A DNA stretch of 64,000 nt from Sanderia malayensis (taxonomy: Eukaryota; Cnidaria; Scyphozoa; Semaeostomeae; Pelagiidae), in NCBI GenBank assembly GCA_013076295.1, contig RQOL01000519.1, positions 2,966,488 to 3,030,487 of the forward strand. Direction: 5' to 3'. The translations under genes and the position numbers were made by a program. Below the pieces are notes generated by a model. The model was not told the DNA's origin. It saw nothing but the letters and a program-made list of their open reading frames with translations, and ran no database searches. Shown one piece after another: positions 11,612 to 22,590 of the stretch (the first letter of the stretch is position 1; every line of letters begins with the position of its first letter).

Positions 11612-13418
11612 AAGATTTGGCCATCTGGGTGTTGCAAATTTAAAGCTTTTGGACCGGCAGAACATGGTTGGTGGATTACAACTTGATTCAGAGGACGAAA
11701 TGAAGTTCTGTGAAGGTTGTACATTTGGCAAGCAAACAAGAAATGCATTTCCAAAGAATCAAGCTACACGAGCAACAAAACTGCTGCAAATTGTGCACAC
11801 TGACGTCTGTGGGCCAATGAAAACGAAGAGCCACGGTGGAAATCGTTATTTCATCACATTTACTGATGATATGTCAAGATATGCTACAGTCTTCTTCATG
11901 CGAAGCAAGGATCAGGCTCTTGAAAAGTTTAAAGAGTTTGAAGCCATGGCAAGGAATGCTACAGGAAACAGTATTCAAATACTTCGTTCTGATAACGGCG
12001 GAGAGTATTTATCCAAAGATTTTGATGAATATTTGACAAAGAAAGGCATCAAAAGACAGCTAACAATGCCAAGAACACCTCAACAAAATGGTGTAGCAGA
12101 ACGACTCAATAGGACAATTCAAGAGACTGCTAGATCCATGTTACAAACAGCAGCCTTACCAGATAGTTTTTGGGCTGAAGCTGTGTTAACGGCTGTAATC
12201 CTCAGAAACAGAAGCCCAACTGTTGCTGTGAAAGAGAAAACGCCGCATGAAAGCTTTACAGGAACTAAGCCAGACGTATCAACGCTAAGAGTATTTGGCT
12301 GTGATGCTTATATGCATGTTGACGATGAATTAAGAAAGAAATGGGATGCAAAGTCCATTAAGTGTATTTTCATTGGTTACAGCCTTTTACGTAAGGGCTA
12401 CAGACTATGGAACCCAATTACGAAGAAAGTTTACGAATCAAGATCCGTTGTATTTGTTGAAGACGAATTTGGGAACCGTATTCAAAAGTCTAATGTAAAG
12501 AAGGTTGATTCCTGGACTTCAACTGATGACTTTCAAACTGTTGATATGAAAGATGATGCACATTACTGTCTTGGGATTCAGATCGCAAGGGACAGAGCAA
12601 ACAAGAAGATGCTTCTTCACCAGACAAGATACCTGACAGATGTGTTGAAAAAATACAACATACAAGACTGCAAGCCAGTATCTACTCCACAAGAGCTTGG
12701 TTCACGATTGATGCCAAACGAAGGAGATAGTATCAACAAGCAACAGTATCAAGCGTTGATTGGAAGCTTAACATATGCAGTGACGAGCACAAGGCCTGAT
12801 ATTGCACAGACGTTAAGCTCAGTCAACCAGTTCAGTTCTAACCCCAGTTCTGAACATTGGAAAAGTGCTAAGCGCATTTTGCGCTACATCAAAGGCACAC
12901 TTGGTTGGGGAATTCTGTTTGACGGAACAACAGAAACGGATATACAGCTCAGTGGATTCGTTGATGCAGATTGGGGCAGTGATCCCAATGGACGAAAGTC
13001 ACGTTCTGGTTATCTCTTTAATTTATGTGGTGGAATTGTAAGTTGGCAAAGCAAGAAGCAGTCAACAGTTGCATTGTCTTCTACTGAGGCTGAATATATA
13101 GCTGCTAGTTCAGCAACGCAGGAGGCAATGTGGCTACGAGCCTTGTTAGCTGACTTGAAATTCAATCAGCTAACACCAACAGTCATTAAAGAAGACAATC
13201 AAGGGGCTATATCATTATCCAAAAATCCAAAGTTCCATGGTAGAACAAAACATGTGGACATTAGATACCATTACATTCGAGAGAAAGTAGAGGAAAAGGA
13301 AATCGCACTGGACTATTGTCCAACAGAATACATGGTGGCCGATGTTTTGACAAAAGCCCTATCAAAGACATCATTTGAAAGACTTCGCACAATGATGTGT
13401 ATGTCGCATGGACTTTAA
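11583..13418 (+). CDS. Copia-1 integrase fused to RT C-terminus and RNase H; RT core deleted
   Basis: The frame opens with the GAG-pre-integrase/zinc-binding part (WHERFGHLG ... CEGCTFGKQ). The DDE core follows: HTDVCGP, RSDNGGEY and NGVAERLNRTIQ. After FVEDEFGNRI the frame goes straight to MKDDAHYCLGIQI, which is the part of RT that lies after the YVDD box. Fingers and palm of RT, including YVDD, are therefore missing, although the frame stays open. RNase H is present (FVDADWGSDPNGRKSRSGY, SSTEAEYIAAS, KHVDIRYHYIREKV). The protein is 611 residues, where an intact Copia pol of this span would be roughly 300 residues longer. This copy could supply integrase and RNase H domains but not reverse transcription. 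Confidence 0.9.
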   Translation: MLLPKRLWHERFGHLGVANLKLLDRQNMVGGLQLDSEDEMKFCEGCTFGKQTRNAFPKNQATRATKLLQIVHTDVCGPMKTKSHGGNRYFITFTDDMSRYATVFFMRSKDQALEKFKEFEAMARNATGNSIQILRSDNGGEYLSKDFDEYLTKKGIKRQLTMPRTPQQNGVAERLNRTIQETARSMLQTAALPDSFWAEAVLTAVILRNRSPTVAVKEKTPHESFTGTKPDVSTLRVFGCDAYMHVDDELRKKWDAKSIKCIFIGYSLLRKGYRLWNPITKKVYESRSVVFVEDEFGNRIQKSNVKKVDSWTSTDDFQTVDMKDDAHYCLGIQIARDRANKKMLLHQTRYLTDVLKKYNIQDCKPVSTPQELGSRLMPNEGDSINKQQYQALIGSLTYAVTSTRPDIAQTLSSVNQFSSNPSSEHWKSAKRILRYIKGTLGWGILFDGTTETDIQLSGFVDADWGSDPNGRKSRSGYLFNLCGGIVSWQSKKQSTVALSSTEAEYIAASSATQEAMWLRALLADLKFNQLTPTVIKEDNQGAISLSKNPKFHGRTKHVDIRYHYIREKVEEKEIALDYCPTEYMVADVLTKALSKTSFERLRTMMCMSHGL

Positions 13419-13487
13419 TCAGAGACTTGGACTAAGACTGATATTTTGATTCCTAATGTTTAATGAAGTTTAATTTTCGAGTGGGAG

Positions 13488-13684
13488 TAATAAACATAGT
13501 CAAAAAATGAACTTCCGGCTTCCGGTAGCCCATCGTAACTTATCATGTGATTGTCGAACATCTTTTGAGTTAATCTTTTTTACTGTGCTTTTTATCGCTG
13601 ACTTGTTATGTTGTGTTCTTAAGATTATACAGTTTCATTCATACAATTCAAGTAACTTACACTGTGCTTACTCAGTTTTCAATA
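13488..13684 (+). repeat. Copia-1 right LTR
   Basis: This is the direct repeat of 8079-8275, preceded by a purine tract and followed by the CATAT target duplication. It differs from the left LTR at about two positions (G/A after TAGTC, T/C in GATTATA). Confidence 0.92.
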
Positions 13685-13829
13685 CATATGTCATAAAGAC
13701 AAGAACATTTTGAATATGTTCCTTCAAAAGTGAGGGGAGAGCGAAAAAGAATTACATGCTGAACATGCTGCCGAAACCCTGACACTGTTAATTTCGATGT
13801 CCAGCAATTTGTACGGAGGAGGGAACTGC

Positions 13830-15192
13830 TTCAAGATCAGAAGTAGAGAAAGCTCACATTAAAAGTGCCCTCCATAAGGAGTGCGTAAAAGCAGAAAGAA
13901 TAAAGGGCCTTTCACCTCAAGAAAAGGTACGAACAGTACCCCTGTATCAAATTTCTACGTCTAAAACAAAAGACCTGGCAGATAAAGTTGGTAAACTTAT
14001 GGTTCATGTATACAACGACGCCAAAAACCTTTCGATTTCGGCATTTTCTTGGCCAGCTCGAGTAGTTGCATCAGAAATTGCACAAGAATTTGACTTCAAT
14101 GACACATTTACAGCTTACGATGATTCGGCATTTGACCTACAATATGTAAATCCAAGCAGTCACCTTGAGCTTTTGTAAACGATTGTTGCCACCGATATTA
14201 CAAAATTCAAAAAAGAAATCGAGGAAGATTGTCTTGCTGCTTCGTTGCAGTGTGATGCATCCATGGATAGAACTCAAAAAGACAACCAATTCATACTCAT
14301 GAAAGTTGCAACAAAGAGCGGTATGGAGGAACTGCGATATCTAGGTCTTGGTTTTGTTTCCGGTCGTGGTGCTACTGGTCATTTGGATTCACTAAAAGAA
14401 GGAATGAAAGACACGATAGGTTGAACGGCTGCTCTCTCGGTTTCCAATCATATCTCTACAGATGGTGAGAATAAAAATGTTGGTGAACATGGGAGCCTAT
14501 GGAAGCTGATTGATGACGAACGACAAAGACTTGGTATCGAAGTTTCTATGCAAAAATCAGTTTGCACTGTTCACTCTTCTGCCCTTGCCTACAAAGATCT
14601 ATGTAAGGAGGTCGCAGAGGTTGATACAATGATAACTAAACTATCTGGCATATCCAGCTTCTTTCATGTTTCAGCAGACAGAACAAGTAAATTGGAAAAT
14701 GTGGCTAAAGCTAAAAGTCTTGGCTTAGGACATTTTCCGAAGCTGTTTCAAGTGAGATAGTCACGATTCACGGCTTCTCTTATTGATGCAGTGCTTATAT
14801 CGTGGAGAGCACTAATGGCGTACTAGACAGATTCTGATGACCCACAAGCTAAAAATATTGGGAAATTGCTGTCGAAAAAAGACAATATGCAGCTAACATG
14901 TCTTTTAGGTGATGTCCTTTTCCTTCTAAAGACGTTTCAGAAACGACTACAAAATGATGATATCACAATTGTGGACATTGTTCCTGAAGCAAAAAAGTTT
15001 CTAAAAAAACTCAAAAAGTTAAATGATAAACAGCTTCTTGGAGGATCGGAAGAAAACTTTAACACCAACTACAACGACAAAGATGGAACATTTTTTGGAA
15101 TAACTCTGTGGCAGAAAGAACGATGTAACATTCGCAAGCATGTAGCGGACAATCCATTAGCTGCGTGGGGGTAAGATGCTCCCTACGTTGTG
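13830..15192 (+). pseudogene. hAT-like (KIAA1586-type) transposase relic, part 1
   Basis: Reading frame by frame, the DNA encodes KLMVHVYNDAKNLSISAFSW (about 13990-14050), then LQCDASMDRTQKDNQFIL, GLGFVSGRGATGHLDSLKEG and HISTDGENKNVGEHGSLW, up to QKERCNIRKHVADNPLAAWG ending near 15173. This resembles the hAT-derived KIAA1586/ZNF862-like family (DUF4371-like core with a T-D-G-x-N box). Stops interrupt it at about 14176, 14422, 14758 and 14825, and there are frame changes. It continues after BEL-1 at 22591. A dead copy of a cut-and-paste transposase. Confidence 0.65.
15129..15192 (+). repeat. 64-bp flanking duplication, left copy
   Basis: The 64 bases starting CATTCGCAAGCATGTAGC and ending CCCTACGTTGTG occur directly before the BEL-1 left LTR and again, apparently unchanged, directly after its right LTR (22591-22654). 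They belong to the interrupted hAT-like relic. Confidence 0.9.
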
Positions 15193-15826
15193 TGTTACGT
15201 ACCCACGGTTTGTGGGTCAGTCCGCGGTTTCGTAATATAACACTGAGATATCATATTCCGCGAGGCTGGATAGAATTGCATATGGACAGTAAGTAACGTT
15301 TGGCTGCAACACGCTCGCAGTAGTATATATATATATCACGAAGTTTATCGTTTTGTTTTGTTCGTTTTTACATGGTGAACTTAGTACCAGTCGCTGTTTC
15401 TGTTTTTTCGTGGCATCCCGTCAAATCATCGTGAACGTTGTGAGTTGGAAACAACAGATTTTGTGAGTCACAATTTGAACTATATATCATCGAACTATGT
15501 AATCGTTAAGTTCATTATAAATTGCTTTATATTCTCATCAGATCAAACTACTGGATAGTTGTATGTTCCGTATTTTCTTATCTATGTTTTGTTATCGATT
15601 GTATTCTTTGCTATGCCTGTTTCGGCCTTTACGTTGATTCAAGCTCATCGTCGAATTTCGTTTACTAGTATCATATTTCCCGATATATAGGCTTTGACAT
15701 TCTATATCTATTGTTTTACACCATTTATTCTAGAAGTTTCGAAGCTTTCCTTGTTAGAATTTTGTATTTTTTATTATTTAGTTACCAAACGATTGTTCAG
15801 AAAATTATGAGAGTCCAGCCACTCAA
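15193..15826 (+). repeat. BEL-1 left LTR
   Basis: The start TGTTACG is fixed by comparison with the right copy and its polypurine tract. Similarity to the right copy ends after CAGCCACTCAA. The usual CA end is not evident, so the inner border may be a few bases off. A short TA-repeat and an (AT)-rich U3-like part are included. Confidence 0.85.
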
Positions 15827-15925
15827 CTGTTGTATTTTCTGACCTGGTTATCTGCTCGCCTAAAGAGTATTCGCTACCCCTGAGGGCGTGACAGTAAAAA
15901 ATCTATCCTTCTGCACGACTTCGCG

Positions 15926-18900
15926 ATGTCAACAAGACAGGGTACAACTTACGGTCTTCTTGATGATGACGTCACATATACGACAAGACCTGGCAATCCA
16001 CCATATGGCGCTCCAAGCTACCAACAGTCGGTCCAGCAAACACTGTCAACCAGTTACAAGCGTATTGAAGATGACCAAGCCAGCTTAAGCTCAGGTAGTT
16101 CTCAACAAACATCTTCCTCGGCAGCTTCAGTCAGATCAAAAGCGAAGGCAGAGGCAGCCAAGGCAAAAGTAGCCTTCGCCAAAAAACGAGCAGAGTTGGT
16201 TAAACAGGCAGCATACCGAGCTGCGCAACTCGAAGCAGACATGGCAGTGCTTCAAGCAGAGCAGGAAGCGGCAGTCGCCGCAGTCGAAGAATCTGTCTAC
16301 GAAGCAGCAGACCAAGGTGACACCCGTCAAATGCAACTCGACCTACCGTCACTGACAAGTGTAACACAAATGACTGAAAATTACGTGAATGCACATTTTT
16401 CAAAAGAGACATCAACACAATGTGAAGCTCATCAGAGCTCCAGCCATGTGACCAATACGCAAATATTCCAGCCTATGCCACAGGGATCTGGAATAGCTCC
16501 AGGAAGCGGTAATTGGCACTTGGACTTAACCAACCAAAGCCAGCCTGCACCAGTCACCCAACAGGCGTTAGAATCAAGTAACCAGCAGGAAGTCGTCGTT
16601 ACAAAAAGTCAGTTTGTTCCAGTGATTTCCCAAGTTCCAGACTTCTATCATCAGCAATCAGTCTTCACACAAAGCCAACCTTGGCACGCCTGTCATCGAG
16701 TTTCAGAGCCCAGAAGTCACCCGCCACCAGCCTTCAATCAAGGCAGAACCCTTCCAGTCATCAACCAACTTCCAGAAATCAGCGGATGGATGCCAACCAT
16801 GGCTAATAGCCAGCCTAGGCCAGCCATCTTTGAGGTACCAGAACTCAGCGGCAAGCAATCAGCCCCTCTGCAAAGCCAGTCAATGCCAGCAATGTACCAA
16901 ACACCACAATTGCAACAGCCTGACCCGTTTACCTCCTTAACCAAGCACCTCATGAAAAAGGAGCTGATATCTACTGGCTTTCTAAAATTTGACGACAACC
17001 CTGCCAACTTTAGGGCATGGAAAGCCTCATTCAAGTTGGCCACGGAAGACCTTGAACTCACCGCAGCGCAAGAACTAAACTTAGTTATGAAATGGCTTGG
17101 AGAGAAGTCTTCCAAAATAGTAGCCCCTTTGCGAGCTATCAACATAGAGAACCCACAGGTAGGGTTGCAGATGGTTTGGGAGACCTTGGAGAAGAAATAT
17201 GGGACTGCGGAAGTGCTTGAAGAGAGCTTAACTTCAAGGCTAGAGAAATTCCCAAAGTTCAACGCCAAAGACGGAGAGAAACTGCAACAGCTGGCCTACC
17301 TGCTGCTGGAAATCCAGGCTGCGAAGAGGACTGGAATTTACAAAGGCCTAGCCGTACTCGATTCAGCCAAAGGTCTCCGACAGATGGTAGAGAAGCTACC
17401 GTTCCCCTTACAGGAACGTTGGATGAGAGTGGGGACCACTTACAAACGGCAAAACAACGCCACTTTCCCACCCTTCGAGGTTTTTGTAGAATTTGTTAAC
17501 CAGGAAGCAGACATGAGAAACGATGTAAGTTTTCTGGTTTCTCCTCCTCAAGCAGAAAGGCCTGTACATCCGAAGCCACATCGAGCCGCATTCACACATG
17601 TGAACAAAACAGCTGTTTCATTGAGCTCAACACCACAAGGAGGAATCGACCCATCCAAAGCATGCATCCTCCATAGCAGCAGTCACGCACTTCGAGATTG
17701 TAGAGCATTCCAGAAGAAGTTGATCAGTGAAAGAAAGCAACTTCTCATGAAGAACCGGATTTGCTTCAGGTGCTGCTCGTCTACCACACACCAAGCCAAG
17801 GACTGTAATGAGTTGGTTAAGTGCTCTTCTTGCAACAGTAATAAGCATCTGCTTGCGATGCACATTGGTCCAGTGGTTAGGCCTGCTGCCCAGGAAGAAG
17901 ACGGTGGGGAGAACACTGTAACTCAGACTCAACAACAGGCTAATGAGAGTAGCTTCTTGTCAAGGACAAACGTCAGCAACGCCTGCACATCCGTTTGTGG
18001 AACAGTTCCAGGAGGAAAATCATGTTCGAAGATTTGTAAAGTGGAGGTTTTTGACGACATTACGGGAAGATCGATGACAGTTTATGCCGTCATAGACGAC
18101 CAAAGCAACTCAACCTTAGCAAAGCCTGAAATAATAGACAAGCTAGATGTTGCGAGCGAACAAATCACCTACAAAATGAAGACATGTGCAGGAGAGACCC
18201 TCGTCACAGGTCGCAGCACGTCAGCACTATCTGTTAGGTCCTGTAATGGCCATGTCACCATTAAATTGCCGTACGTAAGAGAATGCAGTAACATTCCAGA
18301 CAACCACTCTGAGATTCCGATTCCAGAAATAGCGAAGGCATATGCTCATCTGAAACACATAGTCGACAAAGTAGAGCCTATGGAACCCAGTGTACCGATT
18401 GCTCTACTCATTGGCAGAGATGTATTACAAGCCCACAAGGTCCGAGAGCAAATAGATGGCCCGGAAAATGCTCCATTTGCCCAACGTCTTGATCTGGGAT
18501 GGGTGATCATCGGAGAAAGCTGCCTGGATTTTAGAGGAGATAACCTGATTGAACCATGTCAAAGTCACGTCACAGTTTTAGACGATGTGTTCGCCACCAC
18601 TAGAGAAGACAATATGCCAGCCAAGTCAATAGAAGATCAACAATTCTTATCGATCCTCGATGCAGAAGCAAGAAAGAATGAAGCCGGAAACTGGGAAATG
18701 CCATTACCTTTCAAGCCTCAAAGAGAACGGCTCCCCAACAACAAACCAGCAGCAATGAAGAGGTTCAACAGCGTTGCACGGAGAATTTGGTCAAATGCCA
18801 AACTTGCAGAACAGTACCAGGCATTCATGCAAAAACTCATCGAAAACGGACATGCCGAGCCAGCGCCACCATTTGAAGACGACCAGGAAGTTTTCTACCT

Positions 18901-19045
18901 TCCCTTCTTTGAAGTTTTCCACCCTATGAAACCAGACAAGATCAGAATTGTCTATGACTCAAGCGCCAAGTTCCAAGGGATATCCTTGAATGACGTCCTT
19001 CTAAGTGGGCCAGACCTCAATAATTCACTACTTGGGTTCTTCTGA
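15926..19045 (+). CDS. BEL-1 gag-protease-RT start (polyprotein, ends prematurely in RT)
   Basis: The 1039-residue frame starts MSTRQGTTYGLLDDD. It has an Ala/Lys/Glu coiled coil (about residues 70-120), a long Gln/Pro/Ser linker, the DUF1759-like gag core (FRAWKASFKLA ... ETLEKKYG), and cysteine knuckles CFRCCSSTTHQAKDC and CSSCNSNKHLLAMH. A DUF1758-type aspartic protease follows (VYAVIDDQSNSTLAK ... LIGRDVLQAHKV). The beginning of RT (IRIVYDSSAKFQG, LNDVLLSGPDL) is then cut by a stop after LLGFF. The DD in the protease box, where BEL elements usually have D-x-G/Q, reads IDDQSN, a known BEL variant. RT continues downstream in broken frames. Confidence 0.88.
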   Translation: MSTRQGTTYGLLDDDVTYTTRPGNPPYGAPSYQQSVQQTLSTSYKRIEDDQASLSSGSSQQTSSSAASVRSKAKAEAAKAKVAFAKKRAELVKQAAYRAAQLEADMAVLQAEQEAAVAAVEESVYEAADQGDTRQMQLDLPSLTSVTQMTENYVNAHFSKETSTQCEAHQSSSHVTNTQIFQPMPQGSGIAPGSGNWHLDLTNQSQPAPVTQQALESSNQQEVVVTKSQFVPVISQVPDFYHQQSVFTQSQPWHACHRVSEPRSHPPPAFNQGRTLPVINQLPEISGWMPTMANSQPRPAIFEVPELSGKQSAPLQSQSMPAMYQTPQLQQPDPFTSLTKHLMKKELISTGFLKFDDNPANFRAWKASFKLATEDLELTAAQELNLVMKWLGEKSSKIVAPLRAINIENPQVGLQMVWETLEKKYGTAEVLEESLTSRLEKFPKFNAKDGEKLQQLAYLLLEIQAAKRTGIYKGLAVLDSAKGLRQMVEKLPFPLQERWMRVGTTYKRQNNATFPPFEVFVEFVNQEADMRNDVSFLVSPPQAERPVHPKPHRAAFTHVNKTAVSLSSTPQGGIDPSKACILHSSSHALRDCRAFQKKLISERKQLLMKNRICFRCCSSTTHQAKDCNELVKCSSCNSNKHLLAMHIGPVVRPAAQEEDGGENTVTQTQQQANESSFLSRTNVSNACTSVCGTVPGGKSCSKICKVEVFDDITGRSMTVYAVIDDQSNSTLAKPEIIDKLDVASEQITYKMKTCAGETLVTGRSTSALSVRSCNGHVTIKLPYVRECSNIPDNHSEIPIPEIAKAYAHLKHIVDKVEPMEPSVPIALLIGRDVLQAHKVREQIDGPENAPFAQRLDLGWVIIGESCLDFRGDNLIEPCQSHVTVLDDVFATTREDNMPAKSIEDQQFLSILDAEARKNEAGNWEMPLPFKPQRERLPNNKPAAMKRFNSVARRIWSNAKLAEQYQAFMQKLIENGHAEPAPPFEDDQEVFYLPFFEVFHPMKPDKIRIVYDSSAKFQGISLNDVLLSGPDLNNSLLGFF

Positions 19046-20265
19046 GATTCAGAAAAGAGCCAGTGGCAGTTATGGCCGACATCGAGCAGATGTTTTACAA
19101 CTTCTACGTCACGGAACGTCACCCGCAACTACTTAAGGTTTCTATGGTTTGAAGATAACGATCCATCCAAGATGCCAATAGATTATCGTATGAATGTGCA
19201 TGTCTTTGGCAATAAACCTTCTCCATCCGTGGCAATTGGACTCCTTGGAAAGGCAGCAGAAGAAGGAGCCCTGACATACGGCCGAGATGCTGCTGCCTTT
19301 GTCAGAAGAAACTTCTATGTAGACGACGGGTTGGCAAGTACCGGCCACACCGGAAGAAGCTACCGACCTTCTCAAGAGAACAAAGGCAATGCTATCTGAG
19401 AGTAATATCAACTTGCACAAAGTCTCCTCAAATTCCCAAGAAGTGATGCTTGCCTTCAACCCAGACGATAGAGCGAAGGATCTCAAAGATATCGATCTTT
19501 CAAAAGATGAGCCCCCGGTGCAACGGAGTCTGGGAATCTCTTGGAACTTGAAAGATGATAAGTTTCTGGTGACTGTTTCTCCAAATGACAAAAAAGTTCA
19601 CACGAAGAGGTTTGTTGTCAGTTGTAAACGGTCTTTACGATCCACTTGGGTTTGCAGCACCAGTCACTTTAAAAGGGAGACTGTTAATGAGAGAATTGAC
19701 AACAGGCACTGTCGATTGGGACGATCCAATTGAACCTGAGAAGAGAGCAGAATGGAACGCATGGACAGACTCTCTCGAAGCTCTACACAATTTAGCCGTG
19801 TCACGGTGTTACACCGGCTCGTCTCTGCAAGCCGCAACTAATGTGGAGTTAATTGTCTTCACCGATTGCATCAACGGTCGCTATCGGTGCTGTCAGTTAC
19901 TTGCGTGCCTTCCATGGTGACGTTTGTAAAAACAGGCTTTGTCATGGCAAAGTCAAAGGTAGCGCCAAAGCCAGCGCATACAATCCCGAGATTGGAGCTT
20001 TGTGCCGCAGTTCTTGGGGTAGAATTGTCAGAAATCATCAAAAAAGAGATTGATTTCCCGCTTCAAGACATCAAGTTTTACACTGACAGCCGAGTTGTTC
20101 TTGGTTACATCAGCAACACCTCGCGACGTTTCTACACCTATGTTACTAACCGAGTCAACCAGAATCAGACAGTCTACCAGCCCCACGCAGTGGAACTATG
20201 TGAATACAGCATCCAATCCAGCCGACCTTGCCTCGAGGCCTTCTACCGCCGTAGAACTTAGTGCC
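19046..20265 (+). pseudogene. BEL-1 RT and RNase H, broken into several frames
   Basis: After the stop near 19045 the RT palm continues as VMADIEQMFYNFYVTERH, then FGNKPSPSVAIGLLGKAA and the catalytic box in RRNFYVDDGLAS (near 19310-19340). The connection reads SLGISWNLKDDKFLV, then YDPLGFAAPVTLKGRLLM in another frame. The RNase H part shows HTIPRLELCAAVLGVEL and FYTDSRVVLGYISNTSRRF, but its first catalytic block (FTDAS-type, near 19860) is frame-broken. At least four frame changes are needed to read through. All catalytic motifs of RT survive as DNA, which indicates recent decay or sequence error. Confidence 0.8.
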
Positions 20266-21943
20266 AGCAACTGGTTCGAGGGACCTGCCTTCCTTAAACA
20301 AGAGTGTATGAACCCCGAAAAAGACAGTGAGCAACCACAGCTGATAGATCCCGAAAAAGATGTTGAAGTAAGACCAGAATCCACTACATTCATGACAGGA
20401 GTGCAATCGTCTGGACTAGGAAGTCACAGATTTAGCAGGTTCTCAAATTGGGGAAGGCTGCGTGCAACAATCGCTCGACTAATTCAAGTTGCGAGAGCCT
20501 TCAAGAATCACCGTAAGGAAGGATGGGAAACTTCCGTCTTTCACCCAACCCTGCAACACTTAAGTCAGCGGAACTGGTCATCTTGGCTACCGTCCAGCAA
20601 GAAAGCTACCCGGAAGAAGTACAGCACTTGCAGAATAAGCAACACATTCGTAGAGACAGTCCTCTCAGAAAGCTTGCCTCCAACCATAGGGGAAAATGGT
20701 CTAATACGTGTTGGAGGGCGGTGCGAAAGACAAGAGGTTCCATACAATCAAAAACATCCTTTGGTGTTACCCCAGAAATCTCATGTCACAGAGCTGGTGA
20801 TACGACACTATCATGAAGCGACTAGACATCAAGGACGCAAGCTCACTGAAGGTGCCATCAGAAACGCAGGCTTCTGGGTCACTGGAAGCAAACGACTTGT
20901 CTCCGCAATGATCAGCAAATGCGTGACCTGTAAGAAGCTAAGAGGCGCAGTCGCCACACAAACAATGGCCGATTGCCTCTAGATCGCATTGAGCCGGCCC
21001 CCCCATTCACAAGCGTTGGCTTGGATGTTTTTGGACCATGGGAAGTCGTCGCTAGAAGGACCAGAGGAGGATCTGCTGACAGCAAAAGGTGGGCAGTGAT
21101 GTTCACCTGCTTGTACACAAGGGCAGTGCATATTGAAGTGATCGAGTCTATGACAACGTCAAGCATGGTAAACGCTCTTCGTAGGTTCTTTGCCTTTCGA
21201 GGCCCTGCTAAAGTTCTGAGGTCTGACCACGGTACTAACTTCACCGGAGCAGCCAATGAACTGGAATTAATGTCTGAAGCAAACGATGTCAAGGACCTCC
21301 TGAAAGCCAAGGGTTGCAGCTGGATATTCAACCCACCGAAGGCCCCCACATGGGAGGTCTTTGGGAAAGAATGATTGGAGCAACGAAAAAGATTCTTGAT
21401 TCGATCCTCACTCGCCACCAGAGATTGACTCACGAAGTTCTTACAACTGTGCTTTGTGAAGCCATGGACATTATGAATTCTAGGCCTCTAGTAGATGTAT
21501 CCATGGATCCAGACTCGCCGGTAGTGCTAACACCTGCAATCTTGCTCACGCAAAAGTTTGACAGAACGTCCGCTCCAGATGGGGACTTTGAGAAGAAAAG
21601 CTACACTGCCAAAGACCATTGGAAGCAAGTGCAGGGACTTGCGGATATCTTCGCCAAAATGTGGAAACAAGAATATTTGTCGCTCGTCACGCTCAGACAG
21701 AAGTGGACAAATGAAATGCCAAATGTCAAAATAGGAGACATTGTTTTGCTAAAAGAAGATGATCAAAAGCGACGTGACTGGCCACTGGCAAGAATAGTCG
21801 AAGCACCCGAAAGCAAAGACGGAAAAGTTAGGAAGGTAAAGATTAAGGTCGCCACCGACAACGATATCAAAGAGTATGTGCGACCAATCTGCAGAATTGT
21901 ACCACTGGTATCGGAGCAAGAGGATAGTGGCCTTAAAAGATAA
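20266..21943 (+). pseudogene. BEL-1 integrase, three overlapping frames
   Basis: The zinc-binding part (IRHYHEATRHQGRKL ... KCVTCKKLRG) ends in a frame closing at 20982. The catalytic core continues in the next frame: GLDVFGPWEV (first D), RSDHGTNFTGA (second D). The E block PHMGGLWERMIGATKK is in a third frame from about 21314 and runs to the C-terminal region IGDIVLLKEDDQKRRDWPLARI, which is the DUF5641 typical of BEL/Pao integrases, and a stop at 21943. Two frame changes, near 20975 and 21360, break the protein. Confidence 0.85.
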
Positions 21944-21957
21944 GGCCAGATGGGGAG

Positions 21958-22590
21958 TGTTACGTACCCACGGTTTGTGGGTCAGTCCGCGGTTTCGTAA
22001 TATAACACTGAGATATCATATTCCGCGAGGCTGGATAGAATTGCATATGGACAGTAAGTAACGTTTGGCTGCACACGCTCGCAGTAGTATATATATATAT
22101 CACGAAGTTTATCGTTTTGTTTTGTTCGTTTTTACATGGTGAACTTAGTACCAGTCGCTGTTTCTGTTTTTTCGTGGCATCCCGTCAAATCATCGTGAAC
22201 GTTGTGAGTTGGAAACAACAGATTTTGTGAGTCACAATTTGAACTATATATCATCGAACTATGTAATCGTTAAGTTCATTATAAATTGCTTTATATTCTC
22301 ATCAGATCAAACTACTGGATAGTTGTATGTTCCGTATTTTCTTATCTATGTTTTGTTATCGATTGTATTCTTTGCTATGCCTGTTTCGGCCTTTACGTTG
22401 ATTCAAGCTCATCGTCGAATTTCGTTTACTAGTATCATATTTCCCGATATATAGGCTTTGACATTCTATATCTATTGTTTTACACCATTTATTCTAGAAG
22501 TTTCGAAGCTTTCCTTGTTAGAATTTTGTATTTTTTATTATTTAGTTACCAAACGATTGTTCAGAAAATTATGAGAGTCCAGCCACTCAA
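21958..22590 (+). repeat. BEL-1 right LTR
   Basis: This direct repeat of 15193-15826 is preceded by AGATGGGGAG. It ends where the second copy of the 64-bp flank starts. Confidence 0.88.

Larger units (their letters stand above)
8079..13684 (+). mobile_element. Copia-1, LTR retrotransposon with TSD CATAT, containing a nested LINE
   Basis: Two 197-bp LTRs (8079-8275 and 13488-13684) differ at about 2 positions by eye. They are flanked by an exact 5-bp duplication CATAT (8074-8078 and 13685-13689). Directly after the left LTR is GGTTATGGGCCCAG, the primer-binding site type that pairs with the initiator-Met tRNA fragment used by Drosophila copia. A purine tract (GAGTGGGAG) precedes the right LTR. 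The internal part holds gag-protease, then integrase fused to the end of RT and RNase H. A CR1/L2-like LINE is inserted in the leader on the other strand. The element cannot make a full reverse transcriptase. Confidence 0.93.
15193..22590 (+). mobile_element. BEL-1, BEL/Pao LTR retrotransposon inserted in hAT relic
   Basis: LTRs of about 634 bp begin TGTTACGTACCCACGG at 15193 and 21958. They match to the end CAGCCACTCAA with a single 1-base difference seen (GCTGCAACACG against GCTGCACACG). A polypurine tract AGATGGGGAG precedes the right LTR. The internal region encodes gag, protease, RT, RNase H and integrase in BEL order, with several frame breaks after the RT start. The flanks carry a 64-bp direct duplication instead of the 4-6 bp expected for BEL integration. 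Confidence 0.92.
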
